Of a stretch of DNA of 64,000 nucleotides, positions 1-9,865 are shown piece after piece. Every line of letters begins with the position of its first letter. Position 1 is the first letter of the stretch. The translations under genes were made by a program, and so were the position numbers. The stretch is from positions 10,705,101 to 10,769,100 of the forward strand of contig NC_057792.1 of NCBI RefSeq assembly GCF_014905175.1. The letters are read 5' to 3'. Source of the stretch: Aphidius gifuensis. Lineage: Eukaryota > Arthropoda > Insecta > Hymenoptera > Braconidae. The notes under the pieces are model-generated. The model had not been told where the DNA came from. It saw only the letters and a program-made list of their open reading frames with translations, and did not search any database.

Positions 1-2240
1 AAAAAAATATATGAATATATATATTTCTACTTGAAAAATTAATCGAAAAATTAAAAACTATCCCTGGTAGAAATAATGTTTCCAAAAAAAAACTCCGGAT
101 TTTTTCGGTTTTTTTCCGGATTTTCGACGCGATTGAGACTTTCTTCCAGTAGCGATAGTTTTCAAATTTATTTTGCTTGTTTTCATTAAGACATAATTTC
201 TGTTTTTATAATTTCCGATTTTATCATTTTTTTTTTTATTTTAAGGACAATAGAATTGATATTAGTATTAAGGCGTTACCAGTGCTGGTAGAAAACAATG
301 AACTATTGCTGAAATTTTTGTAGTAAATTCTTGAAATAACAATACGCAATCTTGAATTTTTTGTTAATTTTGTTGCTACTTATTTTTTAATTAATTGTTA
401 AAGTCGACTACTTTTTTAGAGGTTAAACATAGCGTCTTACGGAGAGCCAAGTTTAGTTTTCCATTACCTGGTTAGCCATTTTGAGAAAAACAATTACAGA
501 TTTACCAAAAACTAGAGATTTATAAAAGAAAAAAAAAGGAAATTTTTGATATAAAAATCAATAGGGCTTTGAGACCTTTTTATTTTACAATAAATAAAAA
601 TAAATTTTTGTCTTTGTCTAAATACTTGAGTGGAAGTGAGAAACAAGATTTTCTCCTTCTTTTTTATTTCTTTCGCACTCATAGAAATATTATGTTTCTA
701 AACGCCATCCGAAAGAGGTCTCTAGATATGCGTGGGTAACACCTTAAATCTCTATTTGGACCAATAATAATAAAAAAAATCATGTCTGAACCCAGTTCAT
801 CTGCCACCGAGGATTTGGATTTACATGAATTAATAAAAAAAAAATGATGAAACAGTTGCTGAAGCAACTGTGCCTGCCCTGCGGGGGGAATTTTAATTTC
901 TTTATTGAAATTCGTGATTACAAATTTATTTTATTCTCTATTGTTACAATGATTACTGTTACAACTAAAAATTATTCATCATTTTGTTTGTTCCTTCCAT
1001 ATTTTCTTTAGTGAATTTAGTAACTTTACATAGTTTATTAAATTTTTTTTGTTCAAATTTTATTTTACTTCATAATCACTGTCGTCTGCTAATGTTATTG
1101 TTCTTTTTTTTTAATAACCGTCCTGTCATTGCATATATAAATTCTACTTCATTTATTGCTATTATGACTGCGGTGATATCTATATAATAACATTATCAGC
1201 ATTGAAAATTTTTTTTTTTTCTTGCTAAAATAATTTTACTTGCACATGAATTATTTGGTAGATGATTTCTTGTATTTTTTCAATTCGAAATTAATCTTGT
1301 GTTTACCATATTGTACCATATTGTGTTTAATTTTAAATCTGTTATTTTTTAAATTTTCTTATTCATCAATGTATTTTTTGTTGTGTTTTTATCACTCAGT
1401 TTTATTTTTTTTTCTTCATTTTTGGATTGTTCCCTTCTTGTTTTCTTTTACTCATTTCGATTTCATTGGCTTATGATTTCAAAAATTTCGTTGTATCTGT
1501 TCTCAAATTGGTTAAAAATGATGGATGTTTTTTTTTTTTCTATTGATGATGTGATGTTGCATTAATTTCGTTTTTATTTTTATGTCATTAATTTTTGGTT
1601 ATTATATGTTGTTTTTAATTTGACTGAAATGGATTCTGATTGTTCTCCACATTATTATATCTTAGGTCACATATTGTAGCGTGTAAAAACAGATACACCC
1701 ATATTGTAAATATAAAATGTATATATGTATGTATTGGTGCCTCCGTGACACCAGTATAATTGTTATATTTATTGAGTGATGTATGTATGAGTGGAAATGT
1801 GTGTCTGCGTGTCGTAGAGACGACGTAGAAAAATATAAACGGCACTTCTTGTCCGGCCACCATCGAGTGCGTCCGAAAAACATTGAGAATATTAATTAAA
1901 ATTTGTATTTGTGATTTGGCTTTGCCATATCACAATTAGTAAAATATATACATATTGTGTCTTGTTAAATTGTCATATTACATATTCTACTTGTTAAATA
2001 AATTGTTTCATTATTATTAATATTAAATATAAATCTCGTGTCTATCTTTAAAATACTGTTTGAAATTAAATTAAATTATAAAATAAATAAAGTGAGGAAT
2101 CAACACCTCACAATATATTGTATTATTTTCTTCTGTTTTTTTTTAAACTTGTCATTTCATTTTTATTTTTTTTTTGTGATTTATTTGATAATTTCTCTTA
2201 GATTCCCATTCGCATATTAAGAGAGGTAACAAAATTGAAA
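1..2240. other. AT-rich region without a recognisable gene
   Basis: The stretch is dominated by T and A runs. Its open frames are short and rich in Phe, Leu and Ile, as expected of translated T-rich DNA, and none matches a family I recognise. A short inverted pair of ccggatttt-like words lies near 93-125. A dispersed repeat copy at 632-724 is listed separately. I see no RNA gene, splice-bounded exon or transposase motif. Confidence 0.6.
632..724 (+). repeat. Dispersed repeat copy, also found at 44766-44861
   Basis: The segment around tttcgcactcatagaaat, followed by a gaaagaggtct-like word, recurs at 44766-44861 with scattered substitutions. The second copy lies inside a short element with terminal inverted repeats (44742-45240), so this copy is probably a fragment of that family. 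It codes for nothing recognisable. Confidence 0.55.
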
Positions 2241-2259
2241 TCATATTTTTTAAAATACA

Positions 2260-3380
2260 TTTAGTGGTTTTTTTCTTTCATATTTTTCCATATTTATCAT
2301 ATTTTTCGTTATATTCAGTGATTTTTTTCATGATATTTTGCTATATTTTTCTATATTTTCCTTTATGTTTACTGATGTTTCCCCGATATTTTTCCATTTC
2401 ATCGTGTTCGAATTAATTAAGGGACTTTCGAGGGATCTACTATGGTTGGAGGGGGGGGGGAGAACTTAATTGATATGTTCCTATATTTATCGTAATTTTT
2501 CTTTGATATTGACATATTTTTTTCTACATTTTCCTTGATATTATAATATATCGGAGTCGTCTTTATATTCAGCGCTTTTTACTTTAGATTTCCTGATATT
2601 TTTCTATATTTATCGGTTTTTCTTTATATTCAGCCACTTTTTCTCCATATTTACTGATATTTTTCCATATATATCGTATTTTTCTTCATATTCAGTAATT
2701 TTTCCTCCATATTCACTGAAATTTTCTCATAATTATCGGATTCTTCTTTATATTCAGTAATTTTTTCTTTATATTCGCAGATATTTTCCTATATTTATCG
2801 TTTTTTTCTTTATATTCACTGATTTTTCTTCGATATTTTCCTATTTTTTACTACATTTTTCTTTACATTTACTGATATTTTCCCATATGTATCGTATTTT
2901 TCTTCATATTCAGTGATTTTTCCTCCATATTTACTGATATTTTCCATATTTATCGTATTTTTTTCTATATTCAGTAAGTTTTCCTTGATATTTACTGACA
3001 TTTCCCTGGTATAATCCCATAATTATGAGAGTTTCCTTTGGATTTACCCCTTTTTTTTATATTTACTGATATTTTTCCATATTTATTGGTTTTTTTTTCA
3101 TATTCAGCAATTTTTTCTTTATATTTAGTAATTTTTCCTCTATCTTTGCTGATATTTTTCCATATTTATCGTTTTTTTTTATATTCAGTGATTTTTCCTT
3201 CATATTTACTGATATTTCCCTGATATTTTTCCATATTTATCGGTTTTTTCTTTATATCAGGTAATTTTTCCTTAATATTCACTGATATTTTCCCATATTT
3301 ATCGTTTTTTTCTTTATATTCAGGGATTTTTCTATATTTTCCTTCATATTTAATGATGTTTCCCATATTTATCGTATTTA
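2260..3380 (+). repeat. Degenerate minisatellite, roughly 60-bp unit
   Basis: The word ccatatttatcg recurs with variation near 2287, 2605, 2663, 2730, 2788, 2881, 2940, 3076, 3158, 3230, 3290 and 3362. It alternates with tttatattcagtgattttt and tatttactgatatttt. Most spacings are 58-82 bp, with some longer gaps. Open frames here on both strands (Tyr/Phe/Ile-rich on plus, Lys/Tyr/Ile-rich on minus) are by-products of the repeat. The words attaagggactt followed by long G runs occur inside the left part (2415-2460) and at the right edge (3383-3418). Confidence 0.75.
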
Positions 3381-3399
3381 GATTAAGGGACTTAAAAAA

Positions 3400-4110
3400 T
3401 TTTCGGGGGGGGAGGGGGTCTTTGCTAATTTTTCCTCTTTCACCCTGTTTTCTTGTTCCACTATTTTTCTGGCTTCTTCTAATTGTAGTTCCTCAAATTG
3501 TTCTGTTAAGTCATCTTTTTGACCTGTGTGTTTGGTTATTTTTCGTTTCATGACAACCACTGGTGGCTTTCTGCTATTTGCAGACCTGTTTGAAGAGTCT
3601 TTGCTGCTGTCGCTTTTGTCGTCAGTAACCTCACCTTGTTTTCGTATTTGGTTGTGTAGTCTATTTTCTGTTGGAAATGTTGGGTAAATTGAATCTGTGT
3701 TTTAATCTCTTGTATGCGCAACTTCTTGAATGATGTTGGTGATTTATTGTAATCGTTTGTCCAGCTTATCAGCTTGGAAAAGTTTTTGCGTATTGTTTTT
3801 TCTTCTTGTTTTTTTATCAGTTGTTGCTTTCGGTGGTTGGAAGTTTATCAAATTTACACTTTGGTCTAAGTGGAGGTTCGATGTTATACTTGTGTTGAAG
3901 TTCGGTAACGGTTTTCATGGTCTTCTTGAGTTGAGATCATTCACTTCCATAGCCAATTGGCACGTTGATGCTTTAGCGTTATATTTAGGCTAACTCTCTT
4001 TCCTTTTCGTATCTCCGTAGTAAATTTTTTCTTTTTCAGGACTGAGATTATAGGGTGTAATGGGTTTCTTTTTGTCATCCAACATGGATTTAAGTTATTG
4101 TGCTCTTGTT
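3400..4110 (-). pseudogene. Decayed coding sequence of unknown origin
   Basis: On the minus strand this stretch has better base balance than its surroundings and reads as protein-like pieces broken by stops. The lower-coordinate part (3378-3560) is Glu/Lys/Gln-rich and looks like a short coiled coil, with a segment such as EQFEELQLEEARKIVEQE. Upstream pieces include ITPYNLSPEKEKIYYG. I do not recognise a family. A structural (gag-like) protein of a retroelement is possible, but no zinc knuckle, protease or polymerase motif is visible. The AT-rich minisatellite adjoins it on the lower-coordinate side. Confidence 0.3.
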
Positions 4111-4224
4111 TCGATTATTCATGAGAGTAAAAAAGGAATTTCAGATCACATAAAATATTTGTGTTTTTTTTTTTTACCCGAAATTTTAATTGATTATGAG
4201 GGGAAAAAAAAATAAAATTCAAAC

Positions 4225-4640
4225 AGTTGAGGTATACAACCTCAGAGTGTTTGACAAAAATTTAAGTAATTATAGCTTATTCATCGGGTTGTTCAATCGT
4301 TAACTAATAATTGTTTATAATAAAGTCAGAACAAACCATAAACATATGAACTGGAAGTTTTGTATTATTATAAAAAGAATTATAATGATTAAGAGTTCTA
4401 AAATTGGGTGAGTTATTTTCATCTCCGTTAATTAGTGATTGTTTGGAAAAATATTGGATATACAAGCTGCGAGGTTTGTTTGTAAAAATAAGTTAAAATA
4501 ATAACTAAAAGTTTAAAATTGGCTGATTAATCAATTTGTTAATTAGTAATTGTTTATAAAAGTTTTTAAAAGATTAGAGTATACAAACTGCAAGGTTTGT
4601 GTTGTAATAATAAATTGTAATGATTACTGAGTGTTGGAAA
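4225..4640 (+). repeat. Degenerate tandem repeat, about 115-bp unit
   Basis: Three to four diverged copies begin near 4231, 4343, 4458 and 4578 with words like ggtatacaac, catatgaactgg, atatacaagctgc and agtatacaaactgc. Each is followed by a ttaattagtaattgttt-like block. The array runs into the 3' side of the hAT remnant and may represent its sub-terminal region, which is an inference from position only. Confidence 0.5.
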
Positions 4641-5055
4641 CTGAGTCTGGGGCCTTTGAAAAAAATGTTTTTTAAATCTTGGGTCCAAAAATGTGGCTAT
4701 AATTGATGGTACATTATCTTCTATTTTATCCCATCTTTTATCAATTGCTTTCAATAATCTTATTTTGAAAGTGCCACCACAGTCATTTTCAGGTTTATAT
4801 TTTTCAATATCAGATTTCTTAATTCTTATCATAAGTATAACCATACTTGCAGTTATGTATGACTCTCCACTGATGGATCTTATACCTCATTTTACTGTTT
4901 TCATCAAAGGTACAACGTTCTTGATAATATCAAGCTCCATAAGAGAGAGTTGTGTTGGTCTATTCATTGGCATCATTTCTTTAATTGCACCATAAACATG
5001 CTTATGTAAAACTAAATATCGTTCGGTTGAATTTCATTGTCCAACAAAGCCATTC
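4624..5055 (-). pseudogene. hAT transposase remnant (C-terminal part)
   Basis: Minus-strand translation gives landmarks of the hAT superfamily in order. A degenerate RWNST motif carries a stop codon in place of the Trp (Q, stop, NSTERY near 5035). Then come LSLMELDIIKNVVPLMKTV, a frame interruption, SGESYITASM, LLKAIDKRWDKIE and ATFLDPRFKKHFF (ending near 4650). The ATFLDPRFK block is characteristic of hAT proteins just before the C-terminal dimerisation region, and that region is missing. The N-terminal BED finger and the first catalytic Asp are also absent. A spliced-looking segment at about 5146-5194 (acceptor ttttag, donor agagtaagt on the minus strand) could be the preceding exon. Non-functional; family assignment is confident, subfamily is not. 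Confidence 0.7.
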
Positions 5056-5059
5056 TAAA

Positions 5060-5738
5060 CGAAAAACAAATAATTGATATAATAAAATTTTATGAAAGCA
5101 TTTTAAATAAGAATTGATTTACACTTACTCTGTATCTTCCTCCAGATATTCATAAATATAGTCTATATCCAATTTGTCTAAAAAAAAAAATTTCTTCAAT
5201 TGAGGTTATGTTTTTGTTGTTATTTAATAATTTATTATTGAGAATGGTTTAAAGACGTTTTCTCTTTGAATATATTTTATTATACCTATATATGTATATT
5301 ATATATATATTAGACCGTTTCAAAAAAAAAAAAAAATTTTTTTTTTCTCTCCCACCCCCTAAAATCTCAGTATTCAACAAGACAAACAATCTACTATTTT
5401 CAATTTTTTTTTTTTTTTTTTAATGTCGCTCATCGACTTTGAATATTTTCCATTTAAAATACATGTAAGCAGAGTGTTCATTTTATACTTTTGTTCATAA
5501 CTTCATCAATTTTCAAGCTAGAGACTTGGAAATACGACCATTCGAAAGCGTAAAAAAAAAGCTTCAAAATACATATTGAAAGAAAAATTTTCAATTGACT
5601 GTTTCGCGGCTAGAAAACTTTGTAAACGTTTATTTCTAAAAAAACGATAATTAATTATTCGAAGACCTTTGAGCATTCATTAAAAAATAAAAATTCGGCA
5701 TATAAGATATATTGTCCAAAGCTTTTTAATAAAGCTTT
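5060..5738. other. AT-rich interval without a gene
   Basis: This holds poly-A/T runs (about 5320-5345 and 5400-5422) and an AT microsatellite near 5295. Apart from the possible small hAT exon at about 5146-5194, nothing codes. Confidence 0.5.
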
Positions 5739-6169
5739 CTAACTAATCATCTTGAATTCAAATATATTGATTATTTTGAAAGGTATGATTTTTTGAAACA
5801 CTGAAAACAAAAGTGTTATTTGTGCAATTTTTTTATAAAATTGAGTGAAACGTTGATCATCATTAAGCTTTTCTTTTTCTAGAATTTGTTTTATTGCAGT
5901 GCTGATTTGATTATATTGCTCATCAATTAATGTTCTTTGTTCATCATTTTCCAAGGTGGCTTTATCGAGATCATCTTGATCATTTTCGAGGCGTTGAGCA
6001 TCAATTGAGTCTTGTATAGTGGTAAATTGTTTATACAATTGGTCGAGAGATACCAATTTTGCCTCAGCCTGGGTACGTGAACGCCCTTCTTCTTGGAAAA
6101 ACTTAAACACTAATGTAAATTGCCGTTTCACAACACCTCGTTGTTGGATCAATTTTTATAAATCAGACA
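5739..6169 (-). pseudogene. BEL/Pao-like gag N-terminus, decayed
   Basis: The minus strand encodes a protein start of the form MSDL, stop, KLIQQRGVVKRQFT, followed by an acidic, Gln-rich helical segment (SLDQLYKQFTTIQDSIDA) and a second heptad-like segment. Retrotransposon polyproteins of the BEL/Pao group commonly begin with an RG-(V/I)-K-x-x-(I/F)-T block followed by such a helical domain (DUF1759-like), which is the basis of the call. A TAA sits five codons after the first Met, and the frame ends after about 140 codons without protease, reverse transcriptase or integrase. The LTR and PBS-like site at 7409-8756 lie upstream on the same strand, so this may be the start of that element. Confidence 0.5.
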
Positions 6170-6387
6170 TTTTATTAATTTTTTATTCACTTTTACTTAA
6201 ATTGTCTAATTGTTTTGCAGTGAAATTGTATTTTTTAAATTTTTTATTCAATGCGCACTTGTTTGTTTACATATGTAAATTGCGTCGTAGCACGTTGTGA
6301 CTCATTCCTTTGTGTCGAAATGTAAACACCGGTACACTGGTAAACACAAGGGTGCGGAAATGTATTCTTTTATTTTTTATTAAATTG

Positions 6388-7385
6388 TGTTACGTACCGA
6401 GTTAAAAAATTAAAATTTAACTATGAAATAACAAAAAAAAAGAAAGAATGTTTAACGCCAAAATTTAATAAGCAAATAATCATAGAATAATTATAATAAA
6501 TCAACTTGGTATTTCACGTTATAATTAAAAATCCTCTTATTTTGTTATACCCTACAGGGTAACGGGTTAGGAGGGAATGTGTATAAATGTAGATCTACCT
6601 TTGTTGTAAGAATAATCCGAAACAATTGTTGTTGAGAGCGTGTCAATCCGGATGGTCGCCTGTTGTTGTTGACAGTCTCGAATAATCCAAACGTAAAATG
6701 AACTCAAAGCACAGAAAACAACACCCTGGAGAAATGTCACAGTCAATAATGTTTTATATAGGATAAGGGAAGGTTAAATAACACAGGAAATAATAATTTA
6801 TCACAAATATTAATTAATTTTAAATTCACTCGAAAAATGTTATTTATTCAAAACGTAAAAGTTCAATTTATTTATTTATTTTTTATCAGATGTGTTTGAT
6901 TAAATTTTGATTTTGATTTTAAATTTTAATTTTGAATTTTAATTTAATTTTAATGATTTGAATAGAACGAAAGTTGTCGCAAGAGTGAAGCTCCTTAAAT
7001 TCTAAAATAATAATTCCCATAAAAATGAAATTAAAAAGTAGGGATGATCTTAGGTGGAAACATCTTTGACCAATTATAATTTACCTGTCCCACGATAGTT
7101 AGCATTTAGTAATTTACTTAGAGAATCATTTGTAACGTCAACGGATGTAAAATATCGAGTAGCTAAGGTGACTTTGAACTACGGCTTGAGAACATAAAAA
7201 TTAAAATAAAAAATAATATGTGAGAAAAAGGTAAAATGTTGATTTTGCTAAAAAAAATATAAAAATAATTATGAAAAAATAAAAAGAAAAAAATCTACAT
7301 GCTTACTCAATATTTTATATGCCCTTGAATTTACTAAATATTTAAATAATTAATTTATTTATTATATTGATACCAAGACGTAACA
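6388..7385. mobile_element. Candidate solo LTR with 4-bp target duplication
   Basis: The segment begins TGTTACG and ends CGTAACA, the short inverted ends typical of retroviral-type LTRs. It is flanked by ATTG on both sides (6384-6387 and 7386-7389). Length is about 1 kb. It contains polyadenylation-like AATAAA words and a small palindrome taccctacagggta near 6548, but no coding sequence. Duplications of 4-5 bp fit Ty3/gypsy or BEL integration. It lies between the PBS-like site at 7409-7419 and the gag remnant, so it looks like a later insertion into that leader. Orientation cannot be told from the ends alone. A chance 4-bp match is possible. Confidence 0.5.
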
Positions 7386-7408
7386 ATTGCATAAAAAATA
7401 TTTTTGCA

Positions 7409-7419
7409 GGGGTCACCAA
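7409..7419 (-). other. Primer-binding-site-like sequence
   Basis: On the minus strand TTGGTGACCCC directly follows the proposed LTR end. Sites of the form TGGTGACCC next to an LTR are typical tRNA-complementary primer-binding sites in insect LTR elements. The rest of the expected complement is not present because the sequence diverges after CCCC. Confidence 0.4.
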
Positions 7420-8756
7420 TTATACTTTATAGGATTGGGATTATTACTAGGTAAAAAATCAATTCTAGACTATATATTATTTTAGGAATAATAATGGGGT
7501 AGTTCCTTTATTATCAGAATATCAAAAGTAATAGAATAAAGAGATTCGAATTACATAAAACGTTAGGCTACAAGTGTAGTCTAGTTTACAACTAAAATAT
7601 ATCTCTTGCGACAAGAGTCTCTTTGCGCGGACGCCTTAATGTTCCTAGATGAGAATTTCCTAGATCAGTCGTCGCCATCTTTGGAACTGGTGAAATTGCA
7701 GTTTGGGCAGTTGGCACTGCCACATACCTACTCACTCTAGTGCACCAAGTAGTCGAACATAAAGTCCATCCGCAGCCACGATGGTCTTACGCCGGACCAC
7801 TGTATGCATCTGACTACTCGATTATAGGTTACCCTGACAGTGAGTAACCACACTAGAGCGAGAGAGCGAGTGATATACAACGTCCTACCTATGCAGCGTA
7901 GCGACATCGTAAATCACCCCCGGGAGCATGCACTGCGCATCGGGAGCTTGGTTGGACTCATCGGTGACATCAACTAGTTCCACCCTAGGACCCAGTCGAC
8001 GTCATCGTCTAAGTCGGCTGACCACCAAGGAGTCATGCCAGCTTCACCAGTGATATCAACTAGCTCCTCCATAGGAGTATGTCGATACCACCAAGTCACC
8101 AGCTAACTCCACCAAGGAGTCAGGTAGCTCCATCGGAAGCCAACCACGGACTGTTACCAGTCCCGGTGTCATCAGCCAGCTTCATACGACCATCTGTGCG
8201 CACACCTCGATGCGACTCTCCGGTGGAAGTGTCGAAGTAGGGGATACGAATCTGTCGTAGCCAGGGTAGGAATCCGGATTATCCGCTCGTGGCGGATGTC
8301 TACCAAGTAAACACTGACATTCAGGCAAAAATGGATGTCACTACTGAGGACACTCACAAACCGGTGGTATCAATTAGCGTCTTGGTCGATAAACCCCTTA
8401 GACCAGACCTCTAATTTTTTTCAGGAGCGCAAGATCTGCCAAATCTCGTTACAATATATATCGATATACTATCGGCCATTGAATATATCGGGGACTATCG
8501 CACATCCCTAGACTAGTGTCACAAATTTGAATCCTTCGATAATCTTCTCCAAATCCAACACGTAGGTTTTTCGTTTTAGACTTATTAAGTGCAACTGAAT
8601 GTGACAAAAGAAGATTACTAGCTGACTCTATCGTTAACTTTTAATTTTACTTATCATTACATTGACTTTTATACAGTTAGATATTGAATAGTGGGGAAAT
8701 TAATAAGTAGAGGGATAAGATGTTGAGGCGGGGACGGGCTTCACATCTATATGACA
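7420..8756 (-). mobile_element. Candidate LTR of an env-bearing retrotransposon
   Basis: Read on the minus strand, this segment is preceded by a purine tract (8757-8768), begins TGTCATATAG, and is followed by the PBS-like TTGGTGACCCC. Both features are where they should be around an LTR. The interior is unusually GC-rich for the window (about 7600-8400). It contains diverged repeated words such as gatatcaactagctcc and accaaggagtca at roughly 60-bp intervals. The short frame at 8172-8357 is not recognisable. The 3' terminus reads TATA rather than the canonical CA, so the exact boundary is uncertain. Calling it an LTR is inference from the flanking signals; no second copy lies in the window. 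Confidence 0.4.
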
Positions 8757-8768
8757 CTTTTCTTTTTT
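8757..8768 (-). other. Polypurine tract
   Basis: AAAAAAGAAAAG on the minus strand lies directly before the TGTCAT start of the proposed LTR and just after the env-like gene, the standard place for the plus-strand primer of an LTR retroelement. Confidence 0.4.
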
Positions 8769-8775
8769 GAAGAAA

Positions 8776-9365
8776 GATAAAATTTTTTTTATTATAATTA
8801 CAATCAGTGGAAATGAAATTATCGAGGTTACTATTGTAGCCATAATAATTTCACCAAGAATAATTTTAAATATAATAATTTTTGCATAATTTTTGTCATT
8901 TATTTTTTCTTTTTAATCTATTATTTCTTTTTTTATTTCTTTAAGAGATATAATATGATAAATTGATACTGCTGGATTCGGTGATGAATAGTTTATTTCT
9001 CCTATAGTAAAATCAACAATTTCAGGCAATAATTTTGTAACATTTAATGTAGCTTTAGTTTTAAATTCATATATAGTATTGATATTTACTACCGGTTGAC
9101 CGAAAATTGTTCCGTAATTTATGCGTGCGTGGCAACCTGCTTGGATCCATAGTATACCAACACCACGAATAACAATAGTTTTTTTTTTCTTGTCTCCACA
9201 AAGTATATGTATTTCTTGTTCTTCTGGTAAACTATATAGATATCGTCTTTCATTACTCAATTTTTTCCAGTACGGTGTAAAATGACAAGAAATTTTAATG
9301 TCACTATCAAGTAAAGATTTTTGTAATTGAAGAAATTTCACAACCAGCTTGATGTGAGCTCTCAT
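8776..9365 (-). pseudogene. Env (F-type fusion protein-like) C-terminal remnant
   Basis: The open frame 9365-8913 contains a Cys-containing beta-rich block (IHILCGDKKKKTIVIRGVG, then IQAGCHARINYG), resembling the late ectodomain of insect retroelement and baculovirus F-type envelope proteins. Shortly downstream, in another frame (about 8776-8870), is a hydrophobic stretch followed by a short basic tail, as expected for a membrane anchor and cytoplasmic tail. The two parts are separated by a stop and a frame change, and the N-terminal half with any cleavage site or fusion peptide is absent, so the gene is dead. Its position just before a purine tract and LTR fits an env gene. A coincidental resemblance is possible because only the C-terminal third is visible. 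Confidence 0.45.
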
Positions 9366-9703
9366 ACATCGGATATGATTTACATATATGTATATTCACA
9401 CTTACATGGCAGGAAGGTAAATCAATTTTATTCTTTACAAGTGTATATTGCGAAAGAAAGAATATAGTATTTAAAAAATTTTTTTTTGATTTGATTCAAA
9501 TTTTCTTTTTTTTTTATGAGTTTCATGGTTTTTTTAATACAACAAGTGCATGCAGTGTAAATATAAGCTAGGTGGAAGTACATATATATTCGGGAAAATC
9601 ATTATTTTTATTTAGTCATCTATACAATAGAAAGACATGGCCGGATCCTTGGAAACGCAGTTGCAAGTAAACTATTGGCTTGATTTACATCAAATTACGG
9701 AGG

Positions 9704-9721
9704 CTAGGAGCCGAAAGGCTC
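9704..9721 (-). other. Possible Helitron 3' terminus (hairpin plus CTAG)
   Basis: On the minus strand the sequence is GAGCC-TTTC-GGCTC, a five-pair hairpin, immediately followed by CTAG. Helitrons end in a short hairpin near CTRR, and this site lies about 160 bp downstream of the Helitron helicase fragment in the right orientation. Against it, the next base is C rather than the T expected from insertion between A and T, and the helicase is truncated before this point. Confidence 0.3.
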
Positions 9722-9865
9722 AACCGCAGTATTGGGTTTATCCCCCCAAAAAAAAACGTTTATAACTTCTAGACTAATTGTCGTAAAAACTTGGCGAACC
9801 CAAAAACGAATTTAGCTCAAAAGAAGTGGCTCTGGAAATTCTATCGCACTCAATAGAAAACATTA

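Noticed and set aside
2816..3366. Lys/Tyr/Ile-rich frames on the minus strand
   Set aside because: They come from the ~60-bp minisatellite and have repeat-derived composition.
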